DNA from: Gammaproteobacteria bacterium
Lineage (GTDB): Bacteria; Pseudomonadota; Gammaproteobacteria; SZUA-229
Assembly (NCBI GenBank): GCA_022340645.1
Contig: JAJDNP010000036.1
Location: 1 to 58,217, forward strand
Direction of reading: 5' to 3'
Length of the DNA stretch: 58,217 bases
Made by a program: the position numbers and the translations under genes. Each line of letters starts with the position of its first letter. The first letter of the stretch is position 1. Shown here one piece after another: positions 33,450 through 43,071 of the stretch. The notes under the pieces were generated by a model, which saw nothing but the letters and a program-made list of their open reading frames with translations, was not told the origin of the DNA and ran no database searches.

Positions 33450-34421
33450 ATGCATATCATTGCTGCTGATGTTGGTGGCACAAAAACTCACTTTATGTTT
33501 GCCGATACTGAAAATCCTGGCAACATTATTTATGAAGCACGTTACCAAAGCGGGGAGTTCGACGGGTTTGAGCCGCTGCTGCAAACTTTCCTGGATGAAA
33601 GTGGCGCTGTTCATGGTCAGGTAGATATCCTGACGCTGGCTTTGCCGGGACTGGTAAGTGAAACTTCGGCAACCTTGACCAATTTGCCCTGGACCATTGA
33701 AAAACAGTTTTTGAAAGACAGCTTCGGTATAAAAACCGTGAATTTCATGAATGATTTTCAGGCATCCGCGCTGGGCATCGGTCAGCTGCAGGAACAGGAC
33801 CGGATCCTTTTAAATTCAGGCGCTTCAGGCTCGTATGCGCTCAAGGACAATGCAATACGTGTCGCTGTCGGCGCCGGCACCGGACTCGGCGTTGCCTGGG
33901 TGCGGGGCGGTAAGTTTGCTGCGCACGCTTATGATACGGAAGGCGGGCATATCGATTTTGCCCCGGTTGATGATACGCAAATACGTTTATTGCAGTTTCT
34001 GCAGCAGTGTTATCCTCATGTATCGTATGAAAGGCTGTTATCCGGCGGTGGACTGGTGAATCTGTATGATTTCTGCACAGGTAAACGAAACAGCGGTATT
34101 GATGCCGCATGGGTGAATAAGCAGTCGCAAAATGATGAGGCGGCAGACAGGGCACTATCACTATTCGTTCAGATATATGGTGCATATATTGGTAATATTG
34201 CACTATTATTCAAACCGTACGGTGGTATTTTTATCACCGGTGGCATTGCCGCAAAAATATTAAACAAAATGCAGTCAGATGAGTTTTTAAATGCTTATCT
34301 GAGTAAGGGAAGAATGTCTCCACTGGTTGAGCAGGTGGCGGTCTATCTTGTCACCAATGAAAGCATAGGTGTGCTTGGGGCTATGTCAGAAACATTAAAA
34401 ATGCAACGAGAATCAAAATGA
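33450..34421 (+). CDS. glk: Glucokinase
   Basis: 323 residues from ATG 33450, preceded by AAAAGGGA; TTG 33447 is in frame. The N-terminal phosphate-binding ADVGGTKTHFMFAD, the central LALPG and FMNDFQASALGIG (catalytic Asp), and GAGTGLGVAWVRGG followed by EGGHIDFAP are those of the non-ROK glucokinase family. It phosphorylates glucose released from glycogen or maltodextrin to glucose-6-phosphate with ATP. Its stop overlaps the glgC start by 4 nt (ATGA), which ties glucose capture to the glycogen operon. Confidence 0.93.
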   Translation: MHIIAADVGGTKTHFMFADTENPGNIIYEARYQSGEFDGFEPLLQTFLDESGAVHGQVDILTLALPGLVSETSATLTNLPWTIEKQFLKDSFGIKTVNFMNDFQASALGIGQLQEQDRILLNSGASGSYALKDNAIRVAVGAGTGLGVAWVRGGKFAAHAYDTEGGHIDFAPVDDTQIRLLQFLQQCYPHVSYERLLSGGGLVNLYDFCTGKRNSGIDAAWVNKQSQNDEAADRALSLFVQIYGAYIGNIALLFKPYGGIFITGGIAAKILNKMQSDEFLNAYLSKGRMSPLVEQVAVYLVTNESIGVLGAMSETLKMQRESK

Positions 34422-35749
34422 AAGAAAGTTTTAAAAAACAGGCTAAGAACTACCGTTACTACACGGATTCAAATACCGGATCTGAACTGACACGAAGTAC
34501 GCTGGTGCTGGTGCTCGCGGGAGGTCAGGGTTCCAGGTTAAAAGGTCTGACCAAGTGGCGTGCAAAACCGGCAGTACCATTTGGCGGAAAATACCGTATT
34601 ATCGACTTTGCGCTTTCAAACTGTGTCAATTCAGGTCTACGCCGCATTGGTGTATTAACACAATATAAATCACACTCGCTGATTCGGCACCTGCAGCGTG
34701 CCTGGGGCTTTATGCGCGCTGAAATTGGCGAGTTTGTTGAACTGATACCGGCGCAGCAGCGCGTGGACAATGAATGGTATCGTGGCACGGCAGATGCACT
34801 CTACCAGAATATTGATATTATCCGCCGCCATGGACCGGAAAATGTCATTGTTCTGGGCGGCGATCATATCTACACCATGGACTATTCAAAGATGTTATAC
34901 GTGCATGCCGCCTCCGGTGCGGACCTGACGGTAGGCTGTATTGAAGTGCCGTGTGAAGAAGCCAAAGGTTTTGGTGTGATGTCGGTCGATGAAGATTTCC
35001 GCATAACCAAGTTTTCCGAAAAGCCGAGTGATCCTGAGCCGGTTCCAGGCAAGCCTGATAAGTCATTGGCGTCGATGGGTATATACATATTTTCCACCGC
35101 CTACCTGTATGCCAGTCTGATTGAAGACGCCGAGGACCCGAATTCGGCACATGATTTCGGCAAGGATATCGTACCCAAGAGCATCTCGGCCTGTGATGCC
35201 CGCGCTTATCCATTCCTCCAGGATGACGGCACCCCGGCCTACTGGCGCGACGTGGGTACGGTTGATTCTTACTGGAAAGCCAACATGGAACTGTGCGCAA
35301 TTGAACCAGAGCTTAACCTGTATGCGCGTGACTGGCCTATCTGGACCTACCAGACACAGCATCCGCCCGCCAAGTTTATTTTTGATGATGATGATGTGCG
35401 TGGCCAGGCCATCGATTCACTGGTTTCCGGCGGCTGCATTATATCCGGCGCCCTGGTTAAACGATCAGTGATTTTCTTTGCGACCGAAATCGAACGCGGT
35501 ACCGTCATCAAGGACAGTGTTATTCTGCCGAAGGTATCAATAGGCCAGAACTGTCGTATTTCACGTGCGGTAATCGACAAGGCCTGTCATATTGAAGACG
35601 GCATGGTTATCGGTGAGGATCTTGAAGCTGACAGCAAGCGTTTTCATGTGACAGAAAACGGTATAGTATTAGTTACCCCGGAAATGCTTGGACAGCATCT
35701 TTATGTTGTAGATAAACAAGAACTAACTGCTTCACTCATAACAGCCTGA
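34418..35749 (+). CDS. glgC: Glucose-1-phosphate adenylyltransferase (ADP-glucose pyrophosphorylase)
   Basis: 443 residues, normal length. Nucleotidyltransferase signature LVLAGGQGSRLKGLTKWRAKPAVPFGG in its core AGGQGSRL, then KYRIIDFALSNCVNSG, VLGGDHIYTMDY (catalytic Asp) and TKFSEKP. The C-terminal left-handed beta helix runs from about residue 330. It makes ADP-glucose from glucose-1-phosphate and ATP, the committed step of bacterial glycogen synthesis, usually allosterically controlled by glycolytic intermediates. It is the second gene of the operon, translationally coupled to glk, with the GH57 gene 4 nt downstream. Confidence 0.97.
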   Translation: MKESFKKQAKNYRYYTDSNTGSELTRSTLVLVLAGGQGSRLKGLTKWRAKPAVPFGGKYRIIDFALSNCVNSGLRRIGVLTQYKSHSLIRHLQRAWGFMRAEIGEFVELIPAQQRVDNEWYRGTADALYQNIDIIRRHGPENVIVLGGDHIYTMDYSKMLYVHAASGADLTVGCIEVPCEEAKGFGVMSVDEDFRITKFSEKPSDPEPVPGKPDKSLASMGIYIFSTAYLYASLIEDAEDPNSAHDFGKDIVPKSISACDARAYPFLQDDGTPAYWRDVGTVDSYWKANMELCAIEPELNLYARDWPIWTYQTQHPPAKFIFDDDDVRGQAIDSLVSGGCIISGALVKRSVIFFATEIERGTVIKDSVILPKVSIGQNCRISRAVIDKACHIEDGMVIGEDLEADSKRFHVTENGIVLVTPEMLGQHLYVVDKQELTASLITA

Positions 35750-35753
35750 TTAT

Positions 35754-37508
35754 ATGTTTAATATAAAACACGCGAACACAGAGAAGAATAAGGCACTAAA
35801 TTTCGTTTTGTGCTGGCACATGCATCAGCCCTGGTATCAGGAAGGGATTGATGGCAATTACAGGTTGCCGTGGGTTTACCTGCATGCCATAAAGGATTAC
35901 GAAGACATGGTGATGCACCTGGAAGCGCATCCAAAAATGCACGTCGTGGTTAATTTTGCACCGGTGCTACTGGATCAGCTGGAAGACTACGGCCAGCAGC
36001 TGAAAGCCTGGCTTGATAACGGCAAGAAAATGAATGATCCTATGCTCAACCTGCTGGCGGGTGCAGAGCCGATACCTGATTCTCCGCTGCAGCGCTACAA
36101 GTTACTGTGTGACTGTCAGCGCGCCAATGCAGAGAAGATGATTGATCCGTATGAGCCGTTCAAAAAACTGCTGCAGCCATTCAGATTTATGTTTCCGGAC
36201 GGTGCCTGCGGTGCCGATGATACGGTCTGCATGCAATATCTGAATTCACAGTATTTTGTCGACGTCGTTGTCTGGTATCACCTGGCCTGGCTTGGTTATG
36301 CACTGAAACAGACACAGACATCCAGGGATCTCATTCATAAGGCCAGGATGTTTGACGATACGGACCGCCGGGCGTTGCTGCAGCTCATCTATGACTGTAT
36401 TTCAGGCCTGATACCGCGCTACAGGAAACTGGCGGAAAGCGGTCAGATAGAGCTGTCAATGACGCCCTACGGCCATCCGATCATTCCATTGCTGAATGAC
36501 ATGAACAACATGGCATGTGCGCAACCGGAGGCGCCGAGGCCGAATTATGACAATTACCCCGGTGGTGTTGAACGCTCCCGCTGGCATATTCAGCAGGGGA
36601 TAGAGAGTTTTAACAGGCACTTTGGATTACGCCCAAAAGGTGTCTGGCTGTCTGAAGGCGCAATATCTGAAGATGCCATTGCGCTGTTAGAAGAGTTTGA
36701 TTTCAAATGGACGGCGTCCGGTGAAGGGGTATGGCGTAACAGTGTCCGCCTGAGCAACCTGGAATCGGAAAAAGTACGCAGCAAGCGTGCGCTTTTCCAT
36801 CCCTACCAGTTGAAGGGGCACACCCCAAAAATGTTTTTTCGCGATGACGGCCTGTCCGACCTGGTTGGTTTTGAATACAGCAGGATGAACTCGGTGGATG
36901 CGGCCAATGACCTGGTTCACCACCTTGAGAACATTGCCGACTTTCTTGACGATAGCGCGCACAGGCATGTTGTTTCCATCATTCTTGACGGAGAAAATGC
37001 CTGGGAATACTACCCGCACAATGGTTACTATTTTTTAAATCACCTGTATCAGAAACTGTCTGAGCATAAATCAGTGCGCACAACGACTTTCTCCCGGGTC
37101 GTTGAAAATAGCAAAACGCATGCGCTTGATAAACTTTGTGCAGGCAGCTGGGTCTACGGTTCATTTTCAACCTGGATTGGTCAGAAAGATAAAAACAGGG
37201 CATGGGAGCGGCTGGTTGAGGCTAAACAGGCTTATGACAATGTGCTGGCGAAAGGCGATTTAAGTGAAAAATTGATAGCAAGGGCAACGCAGCAGCTGGC
37301 TATTTGTGAAGGCTCTGACTGGTTCTGGTGGTTTGGCGATGTTAATTCATCGGAAAGTGTGAGTGAGTTTGACAAGTTATTTCGATTGCAACTGGAAAAC
37401 CTGTACAGGATACTTGAGCTTGAAGTGCCCGAAAACCTTGATCAGCCACTGTCATATGGCGGTGGTCAAGCTGAAAATGCCGGCACCATGGTCAGAAATG
37501 TCTCATAA
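35754..37508 (+). CDS. Glycoside hydrolase family 57 (alpha-amylase/glucanotransferase type)
   Basis: 584 residues. GH57 motifs in order: CWHMHQPWY (His-Gln-Pro, about residue 21), the nucleophile-region GVWLSEGAISEDAIALLE with Glu in WLSEG, the acid/base Asp in IILDGENAWEYY, and the C-terminal helical domain with SDWFWWFGD. No signal peptide, so it is intracellular. Family members are alpha-amylases, 4-alpha-glucanotransferases or branching enzymes; with glgB and malQ also present, an alpha-amylase acting on glycogen is most likely but unproven. It is 4 nt after glgC and 44 nt before malQ. Confidence 0.9.
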   Translation: MFNIKHANTEKNKALNFVLCWHMHQPWYQEGIDGNYRLPWVYLHAIKDYEDMVMHLEAHPKMHVVVNFAPVLLDQLEDYGQQLKAWLDNGKKMNDPMLNLLAGAEPIPDSPLQRYKLLCDCQRANAEKMIDPYEPFKKLLQPFRFMFPDGACGADDTVCMQYLNSQYFVDVVVWYHLAWLGYALKQTQTSRDLIHKARMFDDTDRRALLQLIYDCISGLIPRYRKLAESGQIELSMTPYGHPIIPLLNDMNNMACAQPEAPRPNYDNYPGGVERSRWHIQQGIESFNRHFGLRPKGVWLSEGAISEDAIALLEEFDFKWTASGEGVWRNSVRLSNLESEKVRSKRALFHPYQLKGHTPKMFFRDDGLSDLVGFEYSRMNSVDAANDLVHHLENIADFLDDSAHRHVVSIILDGENAWEYYPHNGYYFLNHLYQKLSEHKSVRTTTFSRVVENSKTHALDKLCAGSWVYGSFSTWIGQKDKNRAWERLVEAKQAYDNVLAKGDLSEKLIARATQQLAICEGSDWFWWFGDVNSSESVSEFDKLFRLQLENLYRILELEVPENLDQPLSYGGGQAENAGTMVRNVS

Positions 37509-37552
37509 CACAGACCCTGACTCGGACCATAACTCAGAAAATAATTATAATA

Positions 37553-38965
37553 ATGACAAAACCTTCACCCATCTTTCACCAGCGACGTGCTGGAATCCTG
37601 CTGCATCCTACATCATTACCTTCTGGCGTACTCGATGATGATGTAGAACGCTGGCTGGAGCTGCTGGTCGATAGCGGTTTTAGTGTATGGCAGGTACTGC
37701 CACTGGGTGATCCGCAGGCTGGTCTGTCTCCCTATCAGTGCACTTCGGCATTTGCCATGAACCCCCTGCTGTTGCCGCAATACCCGTCTTATAATAAAAA
37801 CAGCAACGGTTTTGCCAGCTTTTGTGACAAGCAGCGGTTCTGGCTGGATGATTATGCAATATTCAAAATATTGAAGCAGCATTTCAATGATGATTCGTGG
37901 AATGAATGGCCTGCTGAGTGGAAGTTTCGTCAACCGAAGGCCATGCAGGAGATACATCAACAATACGCACGTGACATCGAAGAACTGAAATGGCAGCAGT
38001 ACCAGTTGCATAAACGCTGGCAGGAAATCAGGGATAAGGCAAATGCCCTGGGCATACTGCTGTTTGGAGATATGCCGATTTTTATTGCATATGACAGCGC
38101 CGATGTATGGGCGCATGCGGAACTGTTCCTGCTCGATTCTAACGATAACATGACAGTCGTCACGGGTGTCCCTCCCGACTATTTCTCAGAGACCGGCCAG
38201 CGCTGGGGTAACCCGCATTATAACTGGGATGTTATGAAAAAAGATGATTATGCATGGTGGAAAGCCAGAACCCGTCATCTACTTGAGCAGTTTGATATCG
38301 TGCGCATTGATCACTTTAGAGGGCTGGAGGCTGCATGGATGATCGATGCAACATGCGATACGGCTGTAGCTGGCAAATGGCTGAAAATGCCTGGGGATGA
38401 GCTGTTGTCAGCAATAAAGGATAACCATAATCAGCTGCCTTTTGTGGCGGAGGACCTGGGCATAATTACCCCGGAGGTGACGGCACTGAAAAAGAAATAC
38501 CATTTGCCCGGCATGTCGATTCTGCAATTTGCTTTCGATGAATTTGATGACAATCCTCACAAACCGAAAAACATAACTGAAGATACCGTTGTTTACACCG
38601 GCACCCACGACAACGATACCACAAAAGGGTGGTTTAACAACCTTGATGAACATGTTAAAAAGTACATCTTGCAGACACTGAAGATATCGGTCGACAATCT
38701 GACTGCTGATGAAATTGCAGATACCGTAGTAGATAAAATGATTGATGACGCGATGAATTCACAGGCGAGTATCTGCATAATACCGTTACAGGATTGTTTA
38801 CATCTTGGCTCAGAGGCAAGAATGAATATACCCGGCACAACCACGGAAAACTGGCAGTGGCGGTTTCAATGGCAACAGCTAGAACAACGATACAACAGTA
38901 GTCATATAAAAACAATGCGACAGCGTAACGAGAAGGCGCACAGGCTGGTTAGTCCAGATCGATAA
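37553..38965 (+). CDS. malQ: 4-alpha-glucanotransferase (GH77, amylomaltase)
   Basis: 470 residues, the compact bacterial/plant type. RRAGILLHPTSLPS opening, WQVLPLGDPQAGLSPYQCTSAFA, the nucleophile Asp in VRIDHFRGLEAAW, acid/base Glu in FVAEDLGIITPEV, and stabilising Asp in YTGTHDNDTTKGW are all present. It transfers maltodextrin segments between chains with release of glucose, feeding glucokinase and glycogen phosphorylase. The last 25 residues are polar and variable. It is 52 nt upstream of glgB in the same transcription direction. Confidence 0.95.
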   Translation: MTKPSPIFHQRRAGILLHPTSLPSGVLDDDVERWLELLVDSGFSVWQVLPLGDPQAGLSPYQCTSAFAMNPLLLPQYPSYNKNSNGFASFCDKQRFWLDDYAIFKILKQHFNDDSWNEWPAEWKFRQPKAMQEIHQQYARDIEELKWQQYQLHKRWQEIRDKANALGILLFGDMPIFIAYDSADVWAHAELFLLDSNDNMTVVTGVPPDYFSETGQRWGNPHYNWDVMKKDDYAWWKARTRHLLEQFDIVRIDHFRGLEAAWMIDATCDTAVAGKWLKMPGDELLSAIKDNHNQLPFVAEDLGIITPEVTALKKKYHLPGMSILQFAFDEFDDNPHKPKNITEDTVVYTGTHDNDTTKGWFNNLDEHVKKYILQTLKISVDNLTADEIADTVVDKMIDDAMNSQASICIIPLQDCLHLGSEARMNIPGTTTENWQWRFQWQQLEQRYNSSHIKTMRQRNEKAHRLVSPDR

Positions 38966-39017
38966 TTTCCTCCACAGCAAGTTTAGATAAATTACGCTCT
39001 AAGAGATAAATACAAAA

Positions 39018-41186
39018 ATGGTTGAAGCATTAACAAGAATTCAGCAGGGCTGGCATCATGATCCGTTTGAATGGCTGGGAGTTCATCCAGCAAGACCGGG
39101 CTATATAGTACGGGCATTTATGCCGTCGGCGGAAAGCGTTGAACTGGAAGACCTGGGGCCAATGACAAGGCTTGAAGGCACTGACACTTTCGAAATAAAT
39201 ATTACCAAAGCGCAAAAAGATACGCTGCCACAGCATTACCGGCTGCGCTGGCTGGAAAAAGGTTCGTTTGAAACACACGAAGTGATTTCACCTTACAGTT
39301 TCCAGCCAATACTTAGCGATTTCGATCTGGGCCTGTTTTCTGCAGGAAGACATTTGCATGCCTACCGTTTCCTGGGTGCGCGGTTGAGGACCATTGATGG
39401 TGTTGAAGGCTGCCTGTTTGCCGTTTGGGCGCCTAATGTTAAACGCGTCAGTGTCATCGGAGATTTCAATGGCTGGCATGGCCTGCGGCATCCGATGCGC
39501 AATCGCGGCGGATCAGGTGTATGGGAGCTTTTTATTCCGGGAGTGCATGCCAGTGACAACTACAAGTTTGAAATTCGAAGCCATGCCGATGAAATCCTGC
39601 ATAAGACTGATCCATATGCGCGCTCCATGGGGCTGCGTCCTGACACTGCCAGCAAAATTGTACCGACTGACAGCTATCAATGGGGTGATGAAAACTGGCT
39701 GTCAAAGCGTCGGCAGGCGCAGTGGCTGCATGAACCGATGTCAATCTATGAAGTTCATGCGGGTTCCTGGCGGCGTCATGATGATGGCGGCTTTTTGAGT
39801 TATACCGAACTTGCCGAGCAGCTCATTCCTTATGTAAAGACTATGGGCTATACACATATCGAGTTCCTGCCGTTTACCGAACATCCGCTGGATGAGTCCT
39901 GGGGATACCAGGTAAGCGGATATTACGCGCCGACTTCAAGACATGGGGGAGCAGATGAACTGCGTTACCTGATCGATACCGCCCATCAAAATGGTATTGG
40001 CGTTCTTCTTGACTGGGTGCCGGCCCATTTTCCGCGTGACGAATTTTCGCTGGCGCGTTTTACCGGTGAAGCCTGTTATGAATACAGCGACCCGAAAAAA
40101 GGCGAACATACCGACTGGGGTACATTGATTTTCAATTATGGTCGTCATGAAGTTCGCAATTTTCTTGTTTCAAATGCAGTGTACTGGATAGAAGAATTTC
40201 ATATCGATGGCTTGCGGGTGGATGCCGTCGCCTCCATGCTGTACCTCGATTATTCCCGTCGTCACGGGGAGTGGTATCCAAATATATATGGCGGCCGCGA
40301 ACATATCGAAGCGATTGATTTTCTGCGTAACCTGAACGAAGTGGTGCATGCAGAATTTCCCGGCGTGGTGACGCTGGCGGAAGAAAGCACGGACTGGCCA
40401 ATGGTGTCACGTCCGACTGCCGCAGGCGGGCTGGGCTTTTCCATGAAATGGAACATGGGGTGGATGCACGACACATTGAATTACATGCAGACCGATCCTC
40501 TCTATCGGCGGTTTCATCAGAACCAGCTAACCTTCAGCCAGCTTTACGCCTACACGGAAAATTTTGTGTTACCGCTGTCGCATGACGAAGTTGTTCATAT
40601 GAAACGCAGTATGCTGGATAAAATGCAGGGTGATGTCTGGCAGAAATTTGCCAACCTGCGCCTGCTGTATGCCTATCAATATGCCCATCCAGGCAAAAAG
40701 CTGCTGTTTATGGGGGGCGAATTCGGTCAATGGGATGAATGGACTGAAAGAAAGTCACTTGACTGGATGATCTCCGGCATGGACAAGCACGCAGGCCTGT
40801 ATAATCTACTCTGCGATCTTAATGAGATTTACCGTAACACCTCGGCGTTGTATTACCATGATTTCGAGCAACAGGGATTTCAGTGGATTAGCTGTGATGA
40901 TGTTGATAATTCCGTGCTGGCATTTATTCGCCGTGATCAGCATTCATATATAATCTGCCTGTTTAACTTTACCCCGGCAATGCTGCAGGGATATGTTATC
41001 GGTGTGCCTGAGGCTGGAACATTTAAAGAAGTGTTTAATTCAGATGCAGCATGGTATGGCGGGTCGGATGTCGGCAATGGCGGTGAAGTTAGCAGCCAGC
41101 CACAGCCGGACCATGGTTTTGAGCAAAGCCTGAAGCTAACCCTGCCGCCATTAGCCGCATTGTTTCTGGAGAAGAAACTCGATTGA
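39018..41186 (+). CDS. glgB: 1,4-alpha-glucan branching enzyme (GH13)
   Basis: 722 residues. N-terminal glucan-binding modules include the [11 protein letters not shown] opening and [22 protein letters not shown] (CBM48). The catalytic barrel has [17 protein letters not shown], the nucleophile Asp in [15 protein letters not shown], the acid/base Glu in [10 protein letters not shown], and [10 protein letters not shown]. The C-terminal beta domain ends [11 protein letters not shown]. It makes alpha-1,6 branches in glycogen. Its TGA overlaps the TTG start of glgA, so branching enzyme and synthase are translationally coupled. Confidence 0.97.
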   Translation: MVEALTRIQQGWHHDPFEWLGVHPARPGYIVRAFMPSAESVELEDLGPMTRLEGTDTFEINITKAQKDTLPQHYRLRWLEKGSFETHEVISPYSFQPILSDFDLGLFSAGRHLHAYRFLGARLRTIDGVEGCLFAVWAPNVKRVSVIGDFNGWHGLRHPMRNRGGSGVWELFIPGVHASDNYKFEIRSHADEILHKTDPYARSMGLRPDTASKIVPTDSYQWGDENWLSKRRQAQWLHEPMSIYEVHAGSWRRHDDGGFLSYTELAEQLIPYVKTMGYTHIEFLPFTEHPLDESWGYQVSGYYAPTSRHGGADELRYLIDTAHQNGIGVLLDWVPAHFPRDEFSLARFTGEACYEYSDPKKGEHTDWGTLIFNYGRHEVRNFLVSNAVYWIEEFHIDGLRVDAVASMLYLDYSRRHGEWYPNIYGGREHIEAIDFLRNLNEVVHAEFPGVVTLAEESTDWPMVSRPTAAGGLGFSMKWNMGWMHDTLNYMQTDPLYRRFHQNQLTFSQLYAYTENFVLPLSHDEVVHMKRSMLDKMQGDVWQKFANLRLLYAYQYAHPGKKLLFMGGEFGQWDEWTERKSLDWMISGMDKHAGLYNLLCDLNEIYRNTSALYYHDFEQQGFQWISCDDVDNSVLAFIRRDQHSYIICLFNFTPAMLQGYVIGVPEAGTFKEVFNSDAAWYGGSDVGNGGEVSSQPQPDHGFEQSLKLTLPPLAALFLEKKLD

Positions 41187-42676
41187 ATATTCTATTTGCG
41201 GCCAGTGAGGCGTTTCCATTTATTAAAACAGGTGGTCTGGGTGATGTTGTACACAGCCTGCCTGTAGCGCTGGGTAAACTTGGCGATGATGTCAGGCTGG
41301 TACTGCCTGCCTATCGGGATGTGCTGGCCGCGGTGGACTCGATAAAAGAAGTTGGTTACCGGGACCTGCCGGGTATAGGCGTCACTCACCGGGTGCGGAT
41401 TCTACGTGCTCACCAGGAGGAGCTTGGTGATTATTTATATTTGATCGATGTGCCGACTCTGTTCGACAGACCGGGTAATCCCTATGTACATTCGGACGGA
41501 TTTAACTGGCCGGATAATGCAGAACGTTTTACCGTGTTCAGCCGTGCGGTTGCTTACCTTGCCAAGGGGGTTCCTGGTAGCCACTGGATACCTGATGTGG
41601 TGCATTGCCATGACTGGCAGACCGGCATGGTGCCTGCCTTCATAAGCATGACATATCCGCGTCCGAAGACGGTGTTTACCATACATAACCTTGCTTATGA
41701 CGGCCACTTTTCACATGACGATTTTACATCACTGGCCTTGCCGCCCGAATGGTGGTCGCTGAACTATGTTGAGTTCTATGGCGGCTTTTCCATGCTCAAA
41801 GCGGGCATGATTTTCTCAGACCATGTCACCACCGTAAGCCCAACATACGCCAGGGAAATCTGTACTCCCGAGTTTGGCTATCGCTTTGAGGGGGTGCTGA
41901 ATCACCTGGGCGATAAACTCGTGGGCATCCTTAATGGTATTGATCTTGATATCTGGAATCCAATGACAGACAGTCATATATTTAAAAATTACGGCTACCA
42001 GGAAAAAACAGCCGGGAAGTCCTGGGTTAAAAATAAGTTAATTAATAAAATCAATTTACTCAAGAATACTGGACTGGCTGACAATGAATCAGAAAACTCC
42101 AGTGCTTCTGCTAAATCGATGCCCTTGCTGGGATTTATCGGCAGGCTGGTTGAGCAGAAAGGTGTCGACCTGATCATGGCAATGTTGCCAAGGCTTTTTG
42201 AGACCACCGATGTGAAAATGGTCATACTGGGTTCGGGCCATATGCACTATGAAACCGGTTTAAAGGCACTGGCAGAGCAATACCCGACAAGACTGCATTT
42301 TCATATTGGTTACTCTGAAGATCTTGCGCATCAAATCGAAGCGGGTTGTGACATGTTTATTATGCCTTCGCGCTTTGAACCCTGTGGGTTAAACCAGATG
42401 TACAGCCTGCATTATGGCACACCGCCCGTGGTGAGTTTTACCGGAGGGCTTGCCGATACGGTCACAGATGCAACACCGATGGCAGTGGAAGATAAAACAG
42501 CGAATGGCTTTGTGTTTTATGATTTAAATGCAGATGCTTTGCTGGCCGCAATCAACCGTGCACTGGAACTTTATAGAAAACCGAAGCAGTGGCAACAGGT
42601 TTGTGAAACTGCCATGCAGCAGGAACTGGGCTGGGAAGCCAGTGCCAAAAAATACCAGGAACTGTACATGCAATAA
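41183..42676 (+). CDS. glgA: Glycogen synthase (ADP-glucose type, GT5)
   Basis: 497 residues starting at TTG 41183, which shares bases with the glgB stop; GGAGAAG upstream is a good ribosome site and the next residues ([21 protein letters not shown]) match family N-termini. KTGGLGDV holds the ADP-glucose-binding Lys. HCHDWQTGMVPAF, FTIHNLAYDGHF, and the C-terminal SRFEPCGLNQMYSLHYGTPPVV motif (Glu) are intact. It extends alpha-1,4-glucan chains from ADP-glucose. A spacer rich in Ser/Asn (about 292-312, DNESENSSASAKS) sits between the two Rossmann domains and is longer than I expect. Confidence 0.96.
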   Translation: MNILFAASEAFPFIKTGGLGDVVHSLPVALGKLGDDVRLVLPAYRDVLAAVDSIKEVGYRDLPGIGVTHRVRILRAHQEELGDYLYLIDVPTLFDRPGNPYVHSDGFNWPDNAERFTVFSRAVAYLAKGVPGSHWIPDVVHCHDWQTGMVPAFISMTYPRPKTVFTIHNLAYDGHFSHDDFTSLALPPEWWSLNYVEFYGGFSMLKAGMIFSDHVTTVSPTYAREICTPEFGYRFEGVLNHLGDKLVGILNGIDLDIWNPMTDSHIFKNYGYQEKTAGKSWVKNKLINKINLLKNTGLADNESENSSASAKSMPLLGFIGRLVEQKGVDLIMAMLPRLFETTDVKMVILGSGHMHYETGLKALAEQYPTRLHFHIGYSEDLAHQIEAGCDMFIMPSRFEPCGLNQMYSLHYGTPPVVSFTGGLADTVTDATPMAVEDKTANGFVFYDLNADALLAAINRALELYRKPKQWQQVCETAMQQELGWEASAKKYQELYMQ

Positions 42677-43071
42677 ATAACCGCGAATCGCCGTGCGGTG
42701 ATCCGGTTATATATTTATGTCGAGTTTTAGCTCGGGAGCTTTAAATTCCAGGGTTTTGTGTCACCTCAGTTTGTCAGGACGTACTATAAGTTTTTGTCAG
42801 AACGAGAAACAATTCGGGTAAATCTCACTAAAATACCGGGGCATAGATATCACAGGGCAATACTTTGTAATAACATTGAAGGGATAGCTGGCTTATGAAT
42901 CAATATGATACAGGATAAAAATTGTCAAATTGAATTCATTCTTGTGCCTTTTACATTTCGTGGTCTAAACTTTTGCTTAAAATCCCGTCAGTTTGTGGCG
43001 GCTTAGTTACAATAAAAACCATGCTTTTGCGACCATTCGCGCCTTAAGTTTTAACCGAAAGAGAAAAAACT
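42677..43071. other. Intergenic region with imperfect hairpin after glgA
   Basis: TAACCGCGAATCGCCG and CGGTGATCCGGTTA (about 42678-42709) form an imperfect stem right after glgA and may end or stabilise the glg transcript; there is no clean T-tract. TACAAT near 43009 could be a -10 for glgP but no matching -35 is evident. Nothing else is recognised. Confidence 0.4.
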